In this document: positions 53,399 to 62,389 of the stretch, one piece after another
How the letters are laid out: each line of letters begins with the position of its first letter
How positions within the stretch are numbered: the first letter of the stretch is position 1
Assembly: GCA_945882315.1 (NCBI GenBank)
Contig: CAMCWB010000003.1
Location: 38,158-102,157 of the forward strand
Source of the DNA: Bauldia litoralis
GTDB lineage: Bacteria > Pseudomonadota > Alphaproteobacteria > Rhizobiales > Kaistiaceae
Length of the DNA stretch: 64,000 bases
Direction of reading: 5' to 3'
Made by a program: the position numbers and the translations under genes
Notes under the pieces: generated by a model
The model's database searches: none
What the model was told of the DNA's origin: nothing
What the model saw: the letters and a program-made list of their open reading frames with translations, nothing else

Positions 53399-54381
53399 GG
53401 CGCGATCCACCCGCCCGGTTCCGTGCCGAAGCAGCGCGCCCGCCGGCTGCCGTCGCGAAGCGTAAGGTCCGGACGTTCCTCGGCACAGACCGACTGACGA
53501 AAGACGCAGCGCGGCTCGAAGCGGCAGCCCGGCAGGATTTCCGAGCTGTCCGGCGCCTGTCCCTCGATCGACGTCAGCTCGACCGTCTCGCCGAGCACCG
53601 GAATCGCCCCGATCAGCGCGCGCGTATAGGGATGCTGCGGCCGCTCGAAGACATCCGCGACCGGCCCCTCCTCGACCACCTGGCTCGCATACATCATGAC
53701 GACGCGCTGGCAGACATGGCGGACGACGAGAAGCTCATGCGTGACGAGCAGCAGCGCGAAGCCGGTCTCCGCCTGCAGCTCGCGGAGGAGCTTGAGGTAG
53801 CGCGCCTGGGTCGTCACATCGAGCGCCGTGGTCGGCTCGTCGGCGATCAGCAGGCGCGGCTCGCCGGCGAGCGCGATGGCGCTGGTGGCGCGCTGGCGCA
53901 TGCCGCCGCTGAGCTGATGCGGATATTGCTTCGCGACGGTCGGCGGCAGATGGACCTGCTCCAGCGAATTCGCCACGGCCGCCTGCAGCGCGCCACCCGA
54001 CAGCTTGCGGTGCTGGTGCAGCGACGGCGCAAGCTGGCTGCGGATCGTGTAGGACGGGTCGAGCGCCGTCATCGCATCCTGCATGACCATCGCCATGCGC
54101 CGGCCGCGGATGCGCTGCAACTCGGCTTGCGACTTGCCGACGAGGTTCTCGCCCGCAAGCCAGATTTCGCCGGAATCGATCCGGGCACCCGGCGGCAGCA
54201 GCCCCATGATGGCGAGGCTGGTCATGGTCTTGCCCGAGCCGGATTCGCCGACGAGGCCTACCGTCCCGCCCGGCGGGATGGCGAAGGAGACATTGTCGAC
54301 GACGGTAGCGCGACGGCCACCGCGCAGGCGCACGCTGATCGTCAGGCCGCGGATGTCGAGCACAGGTGCCTCGCCGGCCAC
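53395..54381 (-). CDS. peptide/opine-type ABC transporter ATP-binding protein (DppD-like)
   Basis: A 328-residue ABC ATPase. Walker A is GESGSGKTM (about 41-49), the signature LSGGMRQRA, Walker [13 protein letters not shown] and the switch His LVTHE. The C-terminal oligopeptide domain with CRFEPRC..QSVC (about 288-301) carries the conserved cysteines of DppD/OppD. It starts one base after the permease stop. Confidence 0.92.
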   Translation of the reverse strand: MAGEAPVLDIRGLTISVRLRGGRRATVVDNVSFAIPPGGTVGLVGESGSGKTMTSLAIMGLLPPGARIDSGEIWLAGENLVGKSQAELQRIRGRRMAMVMQDAMTALDPSYTIRSQLAPSLHQHRKLSGGALQAAVANSLEQVHLPPTVAKQYPHQLSGGMRQRATSAIALAGEPRLLIADEPTTALDVTTQARYLKLLRELQAETGFALLLVTHELLVVRHVCQRVVMMYASQVVEEGPVADVFERPQHPYTRALIGAIPVLGETVELTSIEGQAPDSSEILPGCRFEPRCVFRQSVCAEERPDLTLRDGSRRARCFGTEPGGWIAP

Positions 54382-54382
54382 G

Positions 54383-55279
54383 TCACACCTGCCGGGTCTT
54401 CGGATCGAAACGGTCGCGCAGCCAGTTGCCGAGCGAATTGAAGGCGAGCACCGTGACGAGAATGGCGAGGCCGGGGAAAAGCGCGATCCACCAGCCCGTG
54501 GCGATCAGCGCCCGTCCGTCATCGACCATGACGCCCCAGGACGCCGCCGGCGTCGGCAGGCCGGCGCCGAGGAAGCTCAGCGTCGACTCGGTCATGATGA
54601 CATTGGCGACCTCAAGCGTCGTCGCCACCAGCAGCGTCGGCAGGATGTTCGGGAAGACGTGGCGGAGCAGGATGCTCCAGTTCGGTATGCCGATGGCGCG
54701 CGGATATTCGATGAAGTCGCGCCGCATCAGCGCCATCGTCTCGCCGCGGATCAGGCGCGCGATGTTCGGCCAGATGAGGAGTCCGAGGATCAGCACGAGA
54801 TTGCGGAAGGACGGCCCGAGCGCCACGGCGAAGACCAGCGCCACCAGCAAGGGTGGCAGCGCCAGAAAAACGTCGACGATGCGCATCAGGAAGGAATCGA
54901 CCCGCCCGCCGACATAGCCGGCAATGATGCCGACCCCGACGCCGATCACCACCGCGACGGCGAGCGAGAAGATCACGACGAGGAACGATACCCGCGCACC
55001 GTAGAGGAGCCGCGTAAACACGTCGCGCCCGAGGCCGTCGGTGCCCAGCCAGAACTTCGGGCTGCCGCCATCCACCCAGGCTGGCGGCAGCATCGAATTG
55101 ATCAGGCTGTTCTTGATCGGGTTGTAGGGCGTCAGCAGCGGCGCGAAGATCGCCGCGGCGATGAAGAGGACGAGGACCGCGATCGGCAGCGCCGGCACGA
55201 TCTGGCGGCGCCACCAGGCCCGCTCGCCGAGCGGCCGCGGCTCGCGTGGCGAGAAGCGGAAGCTGAGCAGCGACATCAT
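54383..55279 (-). CDS. peptide/opine-type ABC transporter permease (DppC-like)
   Basis: A 298-residue permease with an N-terminal cytosolic stretch and about six helices. An OppC_N-type helix (about 26-46) is followed by GTDGLGRDVFTRLLYGARVS (about 76-95), a hallmark of DppC. The EAA loop is EYPRAIGIPNWSILLRHVFPN (near 190-210). The ATG at 55279 overlaps the DppB-like stop (ATGA); the longer frame is shadow over that gene. Confidence 0.92.
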   Translation of the reverse strand: MMSLLSFRFSPREPRPLGERAWWRRQIVPALPIAVLVLFIAAAIFAPLLTPYNPIKNSLINSMLPPAWVDGGSPKFWLGTDGLGRDVFTRLLYGARVSFLVVIFSLAVAVVIGVGVGIIAGYVGGRVDSFLMRIVDVFLALPPLLVALVFAVALGPSFRNLVLILGLLIWPNIARLIRGETMALMRRDFIEYPRAIGIPNWSILLRHVFPNILPTLLVATTLEVANVIMTESTLSFLGAGLPTPAASWGVMVDDGRALIATGWWIALFPGLAILVTVLAFNSLGNWLRDRFDPKTRQV

Positions 55280-56202
55280 GTGCTTGCTCCCGTGCGGAGC
55301 CGCGGATTGAGGACCATGTAAAGGAGGTCGACGAGGAAATTGGTCAGGATGACGGCGGCGGTGATCAGGATCGTCACGCCCTGCACGACGTTGAAGTCGC
55401 GAAATTCGATCCCCTCGACGAGCAGCCGGCCGATGCCCGGCCAGACGAAGACGGTCTCGACCAGCACCGAGCCGGTCAACAGTCCGACCGTCATGATGCC
55501 GACGAAGGTGAGCGAGGTCATGCCGGCGTTGCGAAGCACATGCTTCCACAGGATCGTCCGTTCGGGCAGGCCCTTCATGCGATGGAAGGTGACGTAATCG
55601 CTGCCGAGCTCCTCGATGACGCTCGATCGCAACAGCCGCGTCAGCCGCGCGATCGGCTCGACCGCCAGCGTGATCGTCGGCAGGATGAGATGGCTGAGCC
55701 CGCCGATGCCGCCCGATGGCAGCAGGCGAAAATTGATCGCGAAGACCAGGATCAGCATGATGCCCAGCCAGAAGGACGGGATCGCCTGGCCGAGCGCCGC
55801 GACGATGGTGCCGATCTTGTCGACGATGCCGCCGCGCCAATAGGCCGAATAGATGCCGAGCGGCAGCGCGACCGCGAGGATCACGACGATGGCGGCGAAC
55901 GCCATGGTCAGCGTCGCCGGCAGGCGCTGCAGGACGAGATCGCTGACCGGGATGCCGAAGCGGAAGGAATCGCCGAGGTCGCCGGTCAGGAGGTTGCGGA
56001 TATAGGTGAAATACTGGACCGGCAGCGAGTGATCGAGGCCGAGCTTGGCGCGCACGCGCTCCAGCGTCTCGATCGAGGCGCCGGGTCCGGTCAGGAAATA
56101 GGCCGGATCGCCGGTGAGCCGGACCATCGCAAAGAGCATAAGCGTCAGCGCGAACAGGCCGAGCAGCGCCTGCCCGGCCCGCATCAGGATGGCACGCAAC
56201 AT
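55276..56202 (-). CDS. peptide/opine-type ABC transporter permease (DppB-like)
   Basis: A 308-residue permease with about six helices. The DppB landmarks are LGLDHSLPVQYFTYIRNLLTGDLGDS (about 54-79) and the EAA loop, YVTFHRMKGLPERTILWKHV (near 198-217). It starts 72 bases after the binding-protein stop and is coupled to the DppC-like gene. Confidence 0.92.
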   Translation of the reverse strand: MLRAILMRAGQALLGLFALTLMLFAMVRLTGDPAYFLTGPGASIETLERVRAKLGLDHSLPVQYFTYIRNLLTGDLGDSFRFGIPVSDLVLQRLPATLTMAFAAIVVILAVALPLGIYSAYWRGGIVDKIGTIVAALGQAIPSFWLGIMLILVFAINFRLLPSGGIGGLSHLILPTITLAVEPIARLTRLLRSSVIEELGSDYVTFHRMKGLPERTILWKHVLRNAGMTSLTFVGIMTVGLLTGSVLVETVFVWPGIGRLLVEGIEFRDFNVVQGVTILITAAVILTNFLVDLLYMVLNPRLRTGAST

Positions 56203-56274
56203 TCTCGCGTCAGGTCTCCGTGGCGCGTCATCCCCGGCGCGGCGGCACTGCCGCCGCGCCGGAAACGAACGTGA

Positions 56275-57888
56275 CTATTGCGCGGGCTTCGCCGTCTCGA
56301 GGCCGTTGATCGAGTTGAGGCCCGGCAGCGGGCTCCAGCTCGCGACCTTCGGTCCAAGCACGAAGGGCATGTTGACCGTGAACAGCGACAGCGGCTGATA
56401 CAGGTCGCGCATCTGCGTGAGCACGTCCCGGGCGATGGCGAAACGCTTGTCCTTGTCCGGCTCGACGCTGAGGGCCTCATAGCCCTTGTCGATCGCCTCA
56501 AGGAACAGCTTCGCATCGTCCGGCCGCATCGACACATAGTTCGACAGCGCCATAGCCGGCTCGGCCGTGTAGCCGGCGATCAGCACATAGGCCATGCCGG
56601 CGGTGGTGCGGTTCTGCTGGATCGGATCGATGAGATCCTTTTCCGTCGGCTCGCGCGTCACCTGCAGGCCGAGTTCTTCCCACATGCCGGCAATCGCCTC
56701 GCCGATGGCGTCGGTGTTGATGTCGTCGGCGAAGATCGGCATCTTGACCGGAAAGCCGTCGGGATAGCCGCCCTCGGCAAGCTTCTGCTTGGCAAGCTCA
56801 AGGTCGTAGGCCGGCGCCTTCCAGTTCGGGTCGGTGAGGTCCTCGTTCGGGTACCAGATCAACGGCCCCATCGCGACCTTGCCTTCGCCATGCAACAGCC
56901 GGTCGATGATGAGCTGCCGGTCGATGGCGAGCGACATCGCTTCGCGCACCGCCTTGCCCTTCTCGGGAGCGCTCGCCTGGATCCAGGGCGAGTTCACGTC
57001 GAGTTCCGGCTGGCCGTAATAGGAGCCGCCGAGAAGCAGGAAGGCATTGCCGAAATCCTGGATGGTCTGGACCTTCAGATTGGCCGCCTGGGCCTCGCCG
57101 AAGAGTTCGGAATCGAGCTGCGCGATATCGACGGCGCCGCTCTGCACCTGCGCCAGCCGCGCAGCGCCATCCGGGATTTCCAGCAGCGTCAGCTTCTCGA
57201 AAGCCGGCTTGGTGCCCCAGTAGTCGGGGTTGGCCTTGAGCTGGATCTCGACGCCGGGCTTGGCGCTGACGAACTCGAAGGGACCGCTGCCGACCGGATG
57301 ATTGCGCGTCACCTCCGGCGGGTTCTCGTCGAAGTATTTCTTGGACGTGATCGTCATGCCCGGCCAGCAGGAGCAGAGGATCGCCGGCAGATGGACGATT
57401 GGATGCTCGGTGTGGAGCTTGAAGGTGAGGTCGTCGACGATCTCGAAATTCTCGGCCTTGCCGTCGATCGCCTGGGCCATCTGCGGGGCGGCGGTGTGGT
57501 TGGAGTCCTTCCCCGCCCACTCCAGCCAGGAGAACTTCACATCCGCCGCAGTGACGGTGCCCAGGCCGCCGTTGAACTTGATGCCGGGCTTCAGCTTGAA
57601 GGTCCAGACCTTGCCGTCCGGCGTCACCTCCCAGGATTCGGCGAGGGCTCCCTCGAGCTGGCGCGAGTCCGGATTGAGCTGCGTCAGCGTATCCGCGACC
57701 ATGATGTAGAGCTTTTCTTCGTCGCCGCCCGATCCGGCCGGGCTCCAATCCATGCCACTGAGACTCGGAATGGCGGCGACCAGCGTCGTATTATCGGCAG
57801 CGCCCGCGGCAAGCGGCATGAGCATGCCGACCGCGGCGAAGGCGCCGGCAGACCAGCACGCCAGACGAATTCCATCTGAATGTTTCAT
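56275..57888 (-). CDS. peptide/opine-type ABC transporter binding protein (family 5)
   Basis: A 537-residue periplasmic SBP_bac_5 protein with signal peptide (about 1-31, ending AGA). Typical blocks are LAESWEVTPDGKVWTFKLKPG (about 83-103), VTRNHPVGSGPFEFV (about 194-208) and REAMSLAIDRQLII (about 314-327). Ligands of family 5 include peptides, opines and glutathione; this one cannot be named. It is the first gene of the leftward ABC operon. A CCGGGA-TTGA-TCCCGG-type hairpin lies in the leader near 57908-57924. Confidence 0.92.
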   Translation of the reverse strand: MKHSDGIRLACWSAGAFAAVGMLMPLAAGAADNTTLVAAIPSLSGMDWSPAGSGGDEEKLYIMVADTLTQLNPDSRQLEGALAESWEVTPDGKVWTFKLKPGIKFNGGLGTVTAADVKFSWLEWAGKDSNHTAAPQMAQAIDGKAENFEIVDDLTFKLHTEHPIVHLPAILCSCWPGMTITSKKYFDENPPEVTRNHPVGSGPFEFVSAKPGVEIQLKANPDYWGTKPAFEKLTLLEIPDGAARLAQVQSGAVDIAQLDSELFGEAQAANLKVQTIQDFGNAFLLLGGSYYGQPELDVNSPWIQASAPEKGKAVREAMSLAIDRQLIIDRLLHGEGKVAMGPLIWYPNEDLTDPNWKAPAYDLELAKQKLAEGGYPDGFPVKMPIFADDINTDAIGEAIAGMWEELGLQVTREPTEKDLIDPIQQNRTTAGMAYVLIAGYTAEPAMALSNYVSMRPDDAKLFLEAIDKGYEALSVEPDKDKRFAIARDVLTQMRDLYQPLSLFTVNMPFVLGPKVASWSPLPGLNSINGLETAKPAQ

Positions 57889-58127
57889 AGCGTCCCTCCC
57901 AAGTCGCTTCCGGGATTGATCCCGGTGATTGGCGTTCGATGGATCGTCGTCGAACGCAGACGGAGCTTAACAGCGCGTCTAGGGAGAGGCGATATCAAAA
58001 GGGCATCGGCCGGGGCAGCCAAACGAAGCGCGTCAGCCGGATCGCTCGCCGATACGAAAATAAGATCGGGGAGATCGCCTGAAAGGATCGCCCGGCCGAG
58101 CGTGTTCGCGACCCTGCCGCTGGCGCC
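57889..58127. other. intergenic region upstream of the ABC operon
   Basis: 239 bases between two leftward genes. It includes a GC hairpin (near 57908-57924) just before the binding-protein ATG and otherwise nothing I recognise. It should hold the ABC operon promoter. Confidence 0.4.
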
Positions 58128-60251
58128 TTAGAAGGCGATTTCGAGCGTCACCTGACCGTCGGCGAGGAGGATCGATTCGGTCATCAACGATGCCTCGACA
58201 TCGAAGGACAGCGTCGCCCAAGCGGTCAGGTCGAATGCCAGTCCCGCCCCGAGGAAGCCGCCGAAGGCGCTGTCGTCTCCCGTCACATCGAAGGCAATAT
58301 CCTGGCCGAGCAGCGCGCCGTCGACATCGGTATCGCCGAGCCGGGTCAGGCTGATCAGGCCGGCCCGCAGTTCGGTGTCGATCACGCCGCCCGAAGGCGC
58401 CGCAAAGCCCTGCCTGCGGGCGATCTCGAGCCGGCCTTCGAGATCCTGAACCGTGCGATCGCCGATCGACAGGTTCTGCGCCGAACCGCTTTCGTCGTAA
58501 CCATCGAGATCCGCATAGAGGAAACGCAGGCTGGCGGACGGCGTCCAGACGGTTCCGGCCGCCGTCGCGATATCATAGCCAAGCTGGACGGCCGGGCTGA
58601 CGAAGTAGGAATCGTAGCTGCCCTCGGCGGCCTCGAACATTCCGTCGACCTGGTTGTTGGCGACGAGACGATCGCTGTCATTACCGCCGAAACCGCCGGA
58701 CAGCGAGAGACCGAGGAAGGCGTTGCCGGCCTGGAGCCGGCCATAGGTGCCGCCGGTGAAGAAATCGCTGTCGATCGACTGTGAGTTCCGGCCGACATCG
58801 AGGGCGGCATATCCGCCACCGGCGAACAGGCCGAATTTCGAGCCGCCGCCGAACCTGCTTTCGAAGCCGACGAGGCCGCCGCCGAAACTGAAGTCCGCAT
58901 CGAGATTGGGACCTTCGCCCTCCTGGCTCAACAGGCCGCCAAAGCCACTCGCCCAGAAGCCGAAGCCGAGATCGGAATCTGAACTATCCGCGCCGCCATT
59001 GGAGAGAAGTTCCCCCTCTCCTGCCAGCCGATCGTCGACCACGGAGCCGATGCCGTTGGTGAGCGCAAGCAGGGCGCGGTCGGTCATCGCATAGGCCGTC
59101 GCATCCAGCGTCACGAACTGGCCCGTGGTCTCGTCGATGACATAGGGGGCCGCGCCGCCGCCCGTGATTGAAAACGCGCCGCCCGGCGTGACGGTCGTCA
59201 GCCAGGCGATGTCGTTGCCGCTGCGGAAATCCACCTCGTCGCCATCGCCGAGCATGATGTCGCCATCGATGCGCGAGCCGGCGAGGAAGAGAAGATCGCT
59301 GTTCGTCGATGGCGTTCCGGCCGAAATGGAGGCGCCGGTGAGGTCGATGGCGATGCCGCCCGTGCCGCGGATCAATCCGGAGTTGACGAGTGACGAGCCC
59401 TCGGCCGCCGAGACGGTGACACCGGTCGAGCCGATGATCGCACCGCTATTGGTGAGGTCGAGCGTCCCGCGCGAGCCGATGCCGGAATCGTTGAAGCCGG
59501 CCCCGACGCCTGTCGAGACGATTTGGCCGGAATTGACGATCGTCGCGCTCACATTCGCGCCGACGCCCAGAAAGCCGCCGGATACCAGGCCGGCATTGGT
59601 CAGGTAAACCTCGTCCGCCAGCAACCCGTAGGAGTCGGTCGCCGGATCGGCGCCGATGATATTGCCCCAGTTGCGGACCGTCGCCGTGCCCCCGTTCGGG
59701 TCCCCGACATCCGCAAGGATACCGAACCCACCCAAGACATCGCCGTAATTGTCGATATCGATATTGTCGGCAAAAATGCCCTGCCAGGCGCCGCGGATGG
59801 TTCCGTAATTGTCGATATCGGCCAGGGCTCCGGATCCGTCGGTCACGAAAATTCCGTGCAGCCCACCCTCGATGAGTTCGTAGTTGGTCGCGTTCAGGAA
59901 ATTCGTCGAATAGACACCGTCATTGCCGCCGGTGATCTCGCCATAGTTCACGATGTCGGCGCCGTCGCTGACAAAGATTCCCTCGGCGCCGCCATGCACG
60001 ATCCCGAAATTTTCGAGATCGAGCCTCGTCGACCAGATGCCTTCCCCGGAACCGTCGAGAACGCCCGCGTTCGTGTTGAGGAGCGTCAGCAGATTGTTGT
60101 CGAAGATCGCGATAGCCCCGGTCAGGACCTCGGAGTTCTCGCAGGTCTGGTTGGTGCCGCTCGGATCGCATGCAGCCCAGGCGCCGCTCCTCTGAAACGC
60201 TCCGCCGAAGACGACTGCAGCAATTGCACAAACGGCATTACGGGATTTCAT
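58128..60251 (-). CDS. autotransporter (type V secretion) protein
   Basis: A 707-residue outer-membrane protein. A signal peptide (about 1-26) is followed by a passenger of repeated beta-helix strands with the pattern (I/L)xNYGxIxGGxxG: NYGEITGG, NYELIEGG, NYGTIRGA, NYGDVLGG, NWGNIIGA, NSGQI, NSGAIIGS, NSGLIRGT. The C-terminal autotransporter barrel (about 440-707) ends with a terminal Phe (GQVTLEIAF). The passenger is short and has no protease or adhesin motif that I recognise. The ATG at 60251 is used, where the signal peptide begins. Confidence 0.9.
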   Translation of the reverse strand: MKSRNAVCAIAAVVFGGAFQRSGAWAACDPSGTNQTCENSEVLTGAIAIFDNNLLTLLNTNAGVLDGSGEGIWSTRLDLENFGIVHGGAEGIFVSDGADIVNYGEITGGNDGVYSTNFLNATNYELIEGGLHGIFVTDGSGALADIDNYGTIRGAWQGIFADNIDIDNYGDVLGGFGILADVGDPNGGTATVRNWGNIIGADPATDSYGLLADEVYLTNAGLVSGGFLGVGANVSATIVNSGQIVSTGVGAGFNDSGIGSRGTLDLTNSGAIIGSTGVTVSAAEGSSLVNSGLIRGTGGIAIDLTGASISAGTPSTNSDLLFLAGSRIDGDIMLGDGDEVDFRSGNDIAWLTTVTPGGAFSITGGGAAPYVIDETTGQFVTLDATAYAMTDRALLALTNGIGSVVDDRLAGEGELLSNGGADSSDSDLGFGFWASGFGGLLSQEGEGPNLDADFSFGGGLVGFESRFGGGSKFGLFAGGGYAALDVGRNSQSIDSDFFTGGTYGRLQAGNAFLGLSLSGGFGGNDSDRLVANNQVDGMFEAAEGSYDSYFVSPAVQLGYDIATAAGTVWTPSASLRFLYADLDGYDESGSAQNLSIGDRTVQDLEGRLEIARRQGFAAPSGGVIDTELRAGLISLTRLGDTDVDGALLGQDIAFDVTGDDSAFGGFLGAGLAFDLTAWATLSFDVEASLMTESILLADGQVTLEIAF

Positions 60252-60399
60252 GCGAGGCCCCCTCGGCTCGACTCGAGGCAGCCACAACCAACCCGATTGC
60301 ACACCATGCCGCGAAGCATCGTCGAGCCGCAACCGCGGGCGGCCGCCGCTGCGCGGTTCTCCCCAACTCTCTGAGAAATGGAACTTTTTTGCCCCGCGC

Positions 60400-61103
60400 C
60401 TAATGCGTCAGTGCGCCGCCGAAGCGCCAGCGGTCGATGCGGATCTGCGCGAAAACGCCGGCCTGGTTCAACGGCTCCGCCGCGACGAACGCTTCCGCCG
60501 CGGCGCGGTCCTTCACCTGTATGATGTAGAAGGTCCCGATATTGCGGAGGCCATCGTCCGAGCGCATCGGTCCGCGGGCGAGGAAGCTTTCCATGACCCG
60601 CTTCGATATTGGTGATGCGCCGGCCCGGCCACCTTCCGCTTCTCCGCGCCGTCCGGCCCATCGATCAGCTCGCAAAGATAAAGCTGCAGAGCTGGGTCCG
60701 GCTTCATCTGCAGTTGACGTCGTTCGTTCAGCGAGGTCTCGACGAAGCGCTTGATCTCGATCTTGCTGATCATCCCCGCCTGCACGAAGCCCTCGCCGGC
60801 AATGAAGGCTTCGGCATCGGCGCGGCTCGGCGCCTCGACGATCACGAAGCTGCCGATCGGCGTTGCGCCGTCATCCGCGAGGATCGGGCCCAGGAAGAAG
60901 ACCCGCTCCTTCACTGCACTGTAGAAAACGCGATGCGCCTTCATCGCGGCCTCGCGCCGCTCCAGGCCCTCCGAGCCGTAAGTGCAACGGATCAGCCATT
61001 GCTTCGGGCGCGTGTTGTAAAAATCGACGAGGTCTTTCGGCGAAAGCCCGTGCCGCGGGTCGTCGGGCCTGTAGCCCGGATCAAAAGCCCATGTATCGGA
61101 CAT
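60400..61103 (-). pseudogene. tandem YCII-domain protein, frameshifted
   Basis: The first YCII (YciI-like) domain is intact: FYNTRPKQWLIRCTYGSEG to VQAGMISKIEIKRF. A second one begins with LYLCELIDGPDGAEKRKVAGPAHHQY and then loses frame. Its remainder (FLARGPMRSDDGLRNIGTFY to FGGALTH*) continues in the -1 frame, ending at 60400. The shift falls near 60603-60612, in a TATCGAAG context, and is equivalent to one missing base. Either the gene is recently broken or the assembly has an error. Without the shift it would be about 230 residues with two YCII domains. Confidence 0.75.
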
Positions 61104-61202
61104 GCATTTCTCTCCGTTCTTATTTCGGGGAAGTGATCCACATCGATCAGGCCTTGTCCAGCCGGCGTCATTGCCGGCCGGACCGAACTGCTTCGGCCCG
61201 CC

Positions 61203-62297
61203 CTAGCTGTCGGCGCCGAAATTCGCCGACCAGTAGTCCTTGATCTGCCGCACCAGCGCTGCCGGCAGCGGCACGTATCCGAGCTCGGCGGCATCGGCCG
61301 CGCCCTGCTCCAGTGACCGCTGAAAGAAGCGAAAAGCGTTCCGCGTACGACGCGGCGCGTCGGCCTGCTTGTGCATGAGGACGAAGACCGTGGCGGCGAT
61401 CGGATAGGCGTCGGCGCCATTGGATTCCGTGAGCAGGAGAGCAAAATCGCCCGCCTTCGCCCAGTCCGCGCTTGCCGCCGCCGCCTGGAAGCTCTTCGGC
61501 TCGGGCGACACGAACTGGCCGGCGCCGTTCTCGATCCGGGCGTAGCTGAGGCCGGACTTCACGGCCTGCGCATATTCGACATAGCCGATCGAATTAGCCG
61601 TATCCCGGACCGCATTGGCGACGCCTTCATTGCCGCGGACGGCAGCGCCGACCGGCCATTCGAGAAGCGTGTCGGCCCCGATCTTCTGCTGCCATTCCGG
61701 GCTCGCCTTGGCGAGATATTGCGCGAAGTTGAAGGTCGTGCCGGACCCTTTCGAGCGATGCACGACGGCGATGTCGGCATCGGGCAGCGTGAGGCCCGGG
61801 TTGAGCGCCGCGATCGCCGGGTCGTTCCACTTCGCCACCTTGCCGAGGAAGATGTCGGCCAGCGTCGCACCGCTGAAGCTGATCGCACCGGCTTCGACGC
61901 CGTCGACATTCACGACCGCGACGACCCCGCCGATGACGATCGGAAACTGGCCGAGCCCGGCCTTCTGGAGTTCCGCCGAGGTCATCGGCACGTCGGACGC
62001 GCCGAAATCGACGGCCCTATCCTTGACGCGCATCGTGCCGGCAAGCGAGCCGCTCGGCTCGTAGTCGAGAGCCGCCTTGGCCGGGGCATCGTCGAGACCC
62101 GATCCCGCAACGGCATAGCCCTGACGGCCGGCAATATAGTCCCGATAGTCATGGGCCCAGCGCGACAGCACCGGATAGGCAAAGGTCGATCCCGCCCCGG
62201 TGATCGAGTCCGAGCCCATCACCTCCTGCGCGGTTGCGCCGACAAGGGGAAGAGTGGCGAGGATGGCGGCAATGCCGAGAGCAGCGAAGGATTTCAC
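61203..62297 (-). CDS. pstS: phosphate ABC transporter binding protein
   Basis: A 364-residue periplasmic phosphate-binding protein with signal peptide (about 1-23, ending ATA). The phosphate loops are present: TGAGSTFAYP (about 33-42), GASDVPMT (about 98-105) and HRSKGSGTTFNF (about 185-196). The start is a GTG at 62297, preceded by GGAG; the long upstream frame is shadow of the next gene. No pstCAB genes follow in the window, so it is either solitary or the system continues elsewhere. It lies next to another phosphate transporter. Confidence 0.92.
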   Translation of the reverse strand: MKSFAALGIAAILATLPLVGATAQEVMGSDSITGAGSTFAYPVLSRWAHDYRDYIAGRQGYAVAGSGLDDAPAKAALDYEPSGSLAGTMRVKDRAVDFGASDVPMTSAELQKAGLGQFPIVIGGVVAVVNVDGVEAGAISFSGATLADIFLGKVAKWNDPAIAALNPGLTLPDADIAVVHRSKGSGTTFNFAQYLAKASPEWQQKIGADTLLEWPVGAAVRGNEGVANAVRDTANSIGYVEYAQAVKSGLSYARIENGAGQFVSPEPKSFQAAAASADWAKAGDFALLLTESNGADAYPIAATVFVLMHKQADAPRRTRNAFRFFQRSLEQGAADAAELGYVPLPAALVRQIKDYWSANFGADS

Positions 62298-62389
62298 GGG
62301 TTCGTCTCCAGGGATGTCGGCGCTACGGCGCGGCCAGTTCACCGATCGGGAATACGAGGGCTCCCGACCGGCAAGTGTCGTGACCGGCC

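Noticed and set aside
55280..55840. Possible long N-terminal extension of the DppC-like permease
   Set aside because: The frame is a shadow of the DppB-like gene. The ATG at 55279 overlaps the upstream stop as in other coupled transporter genes.
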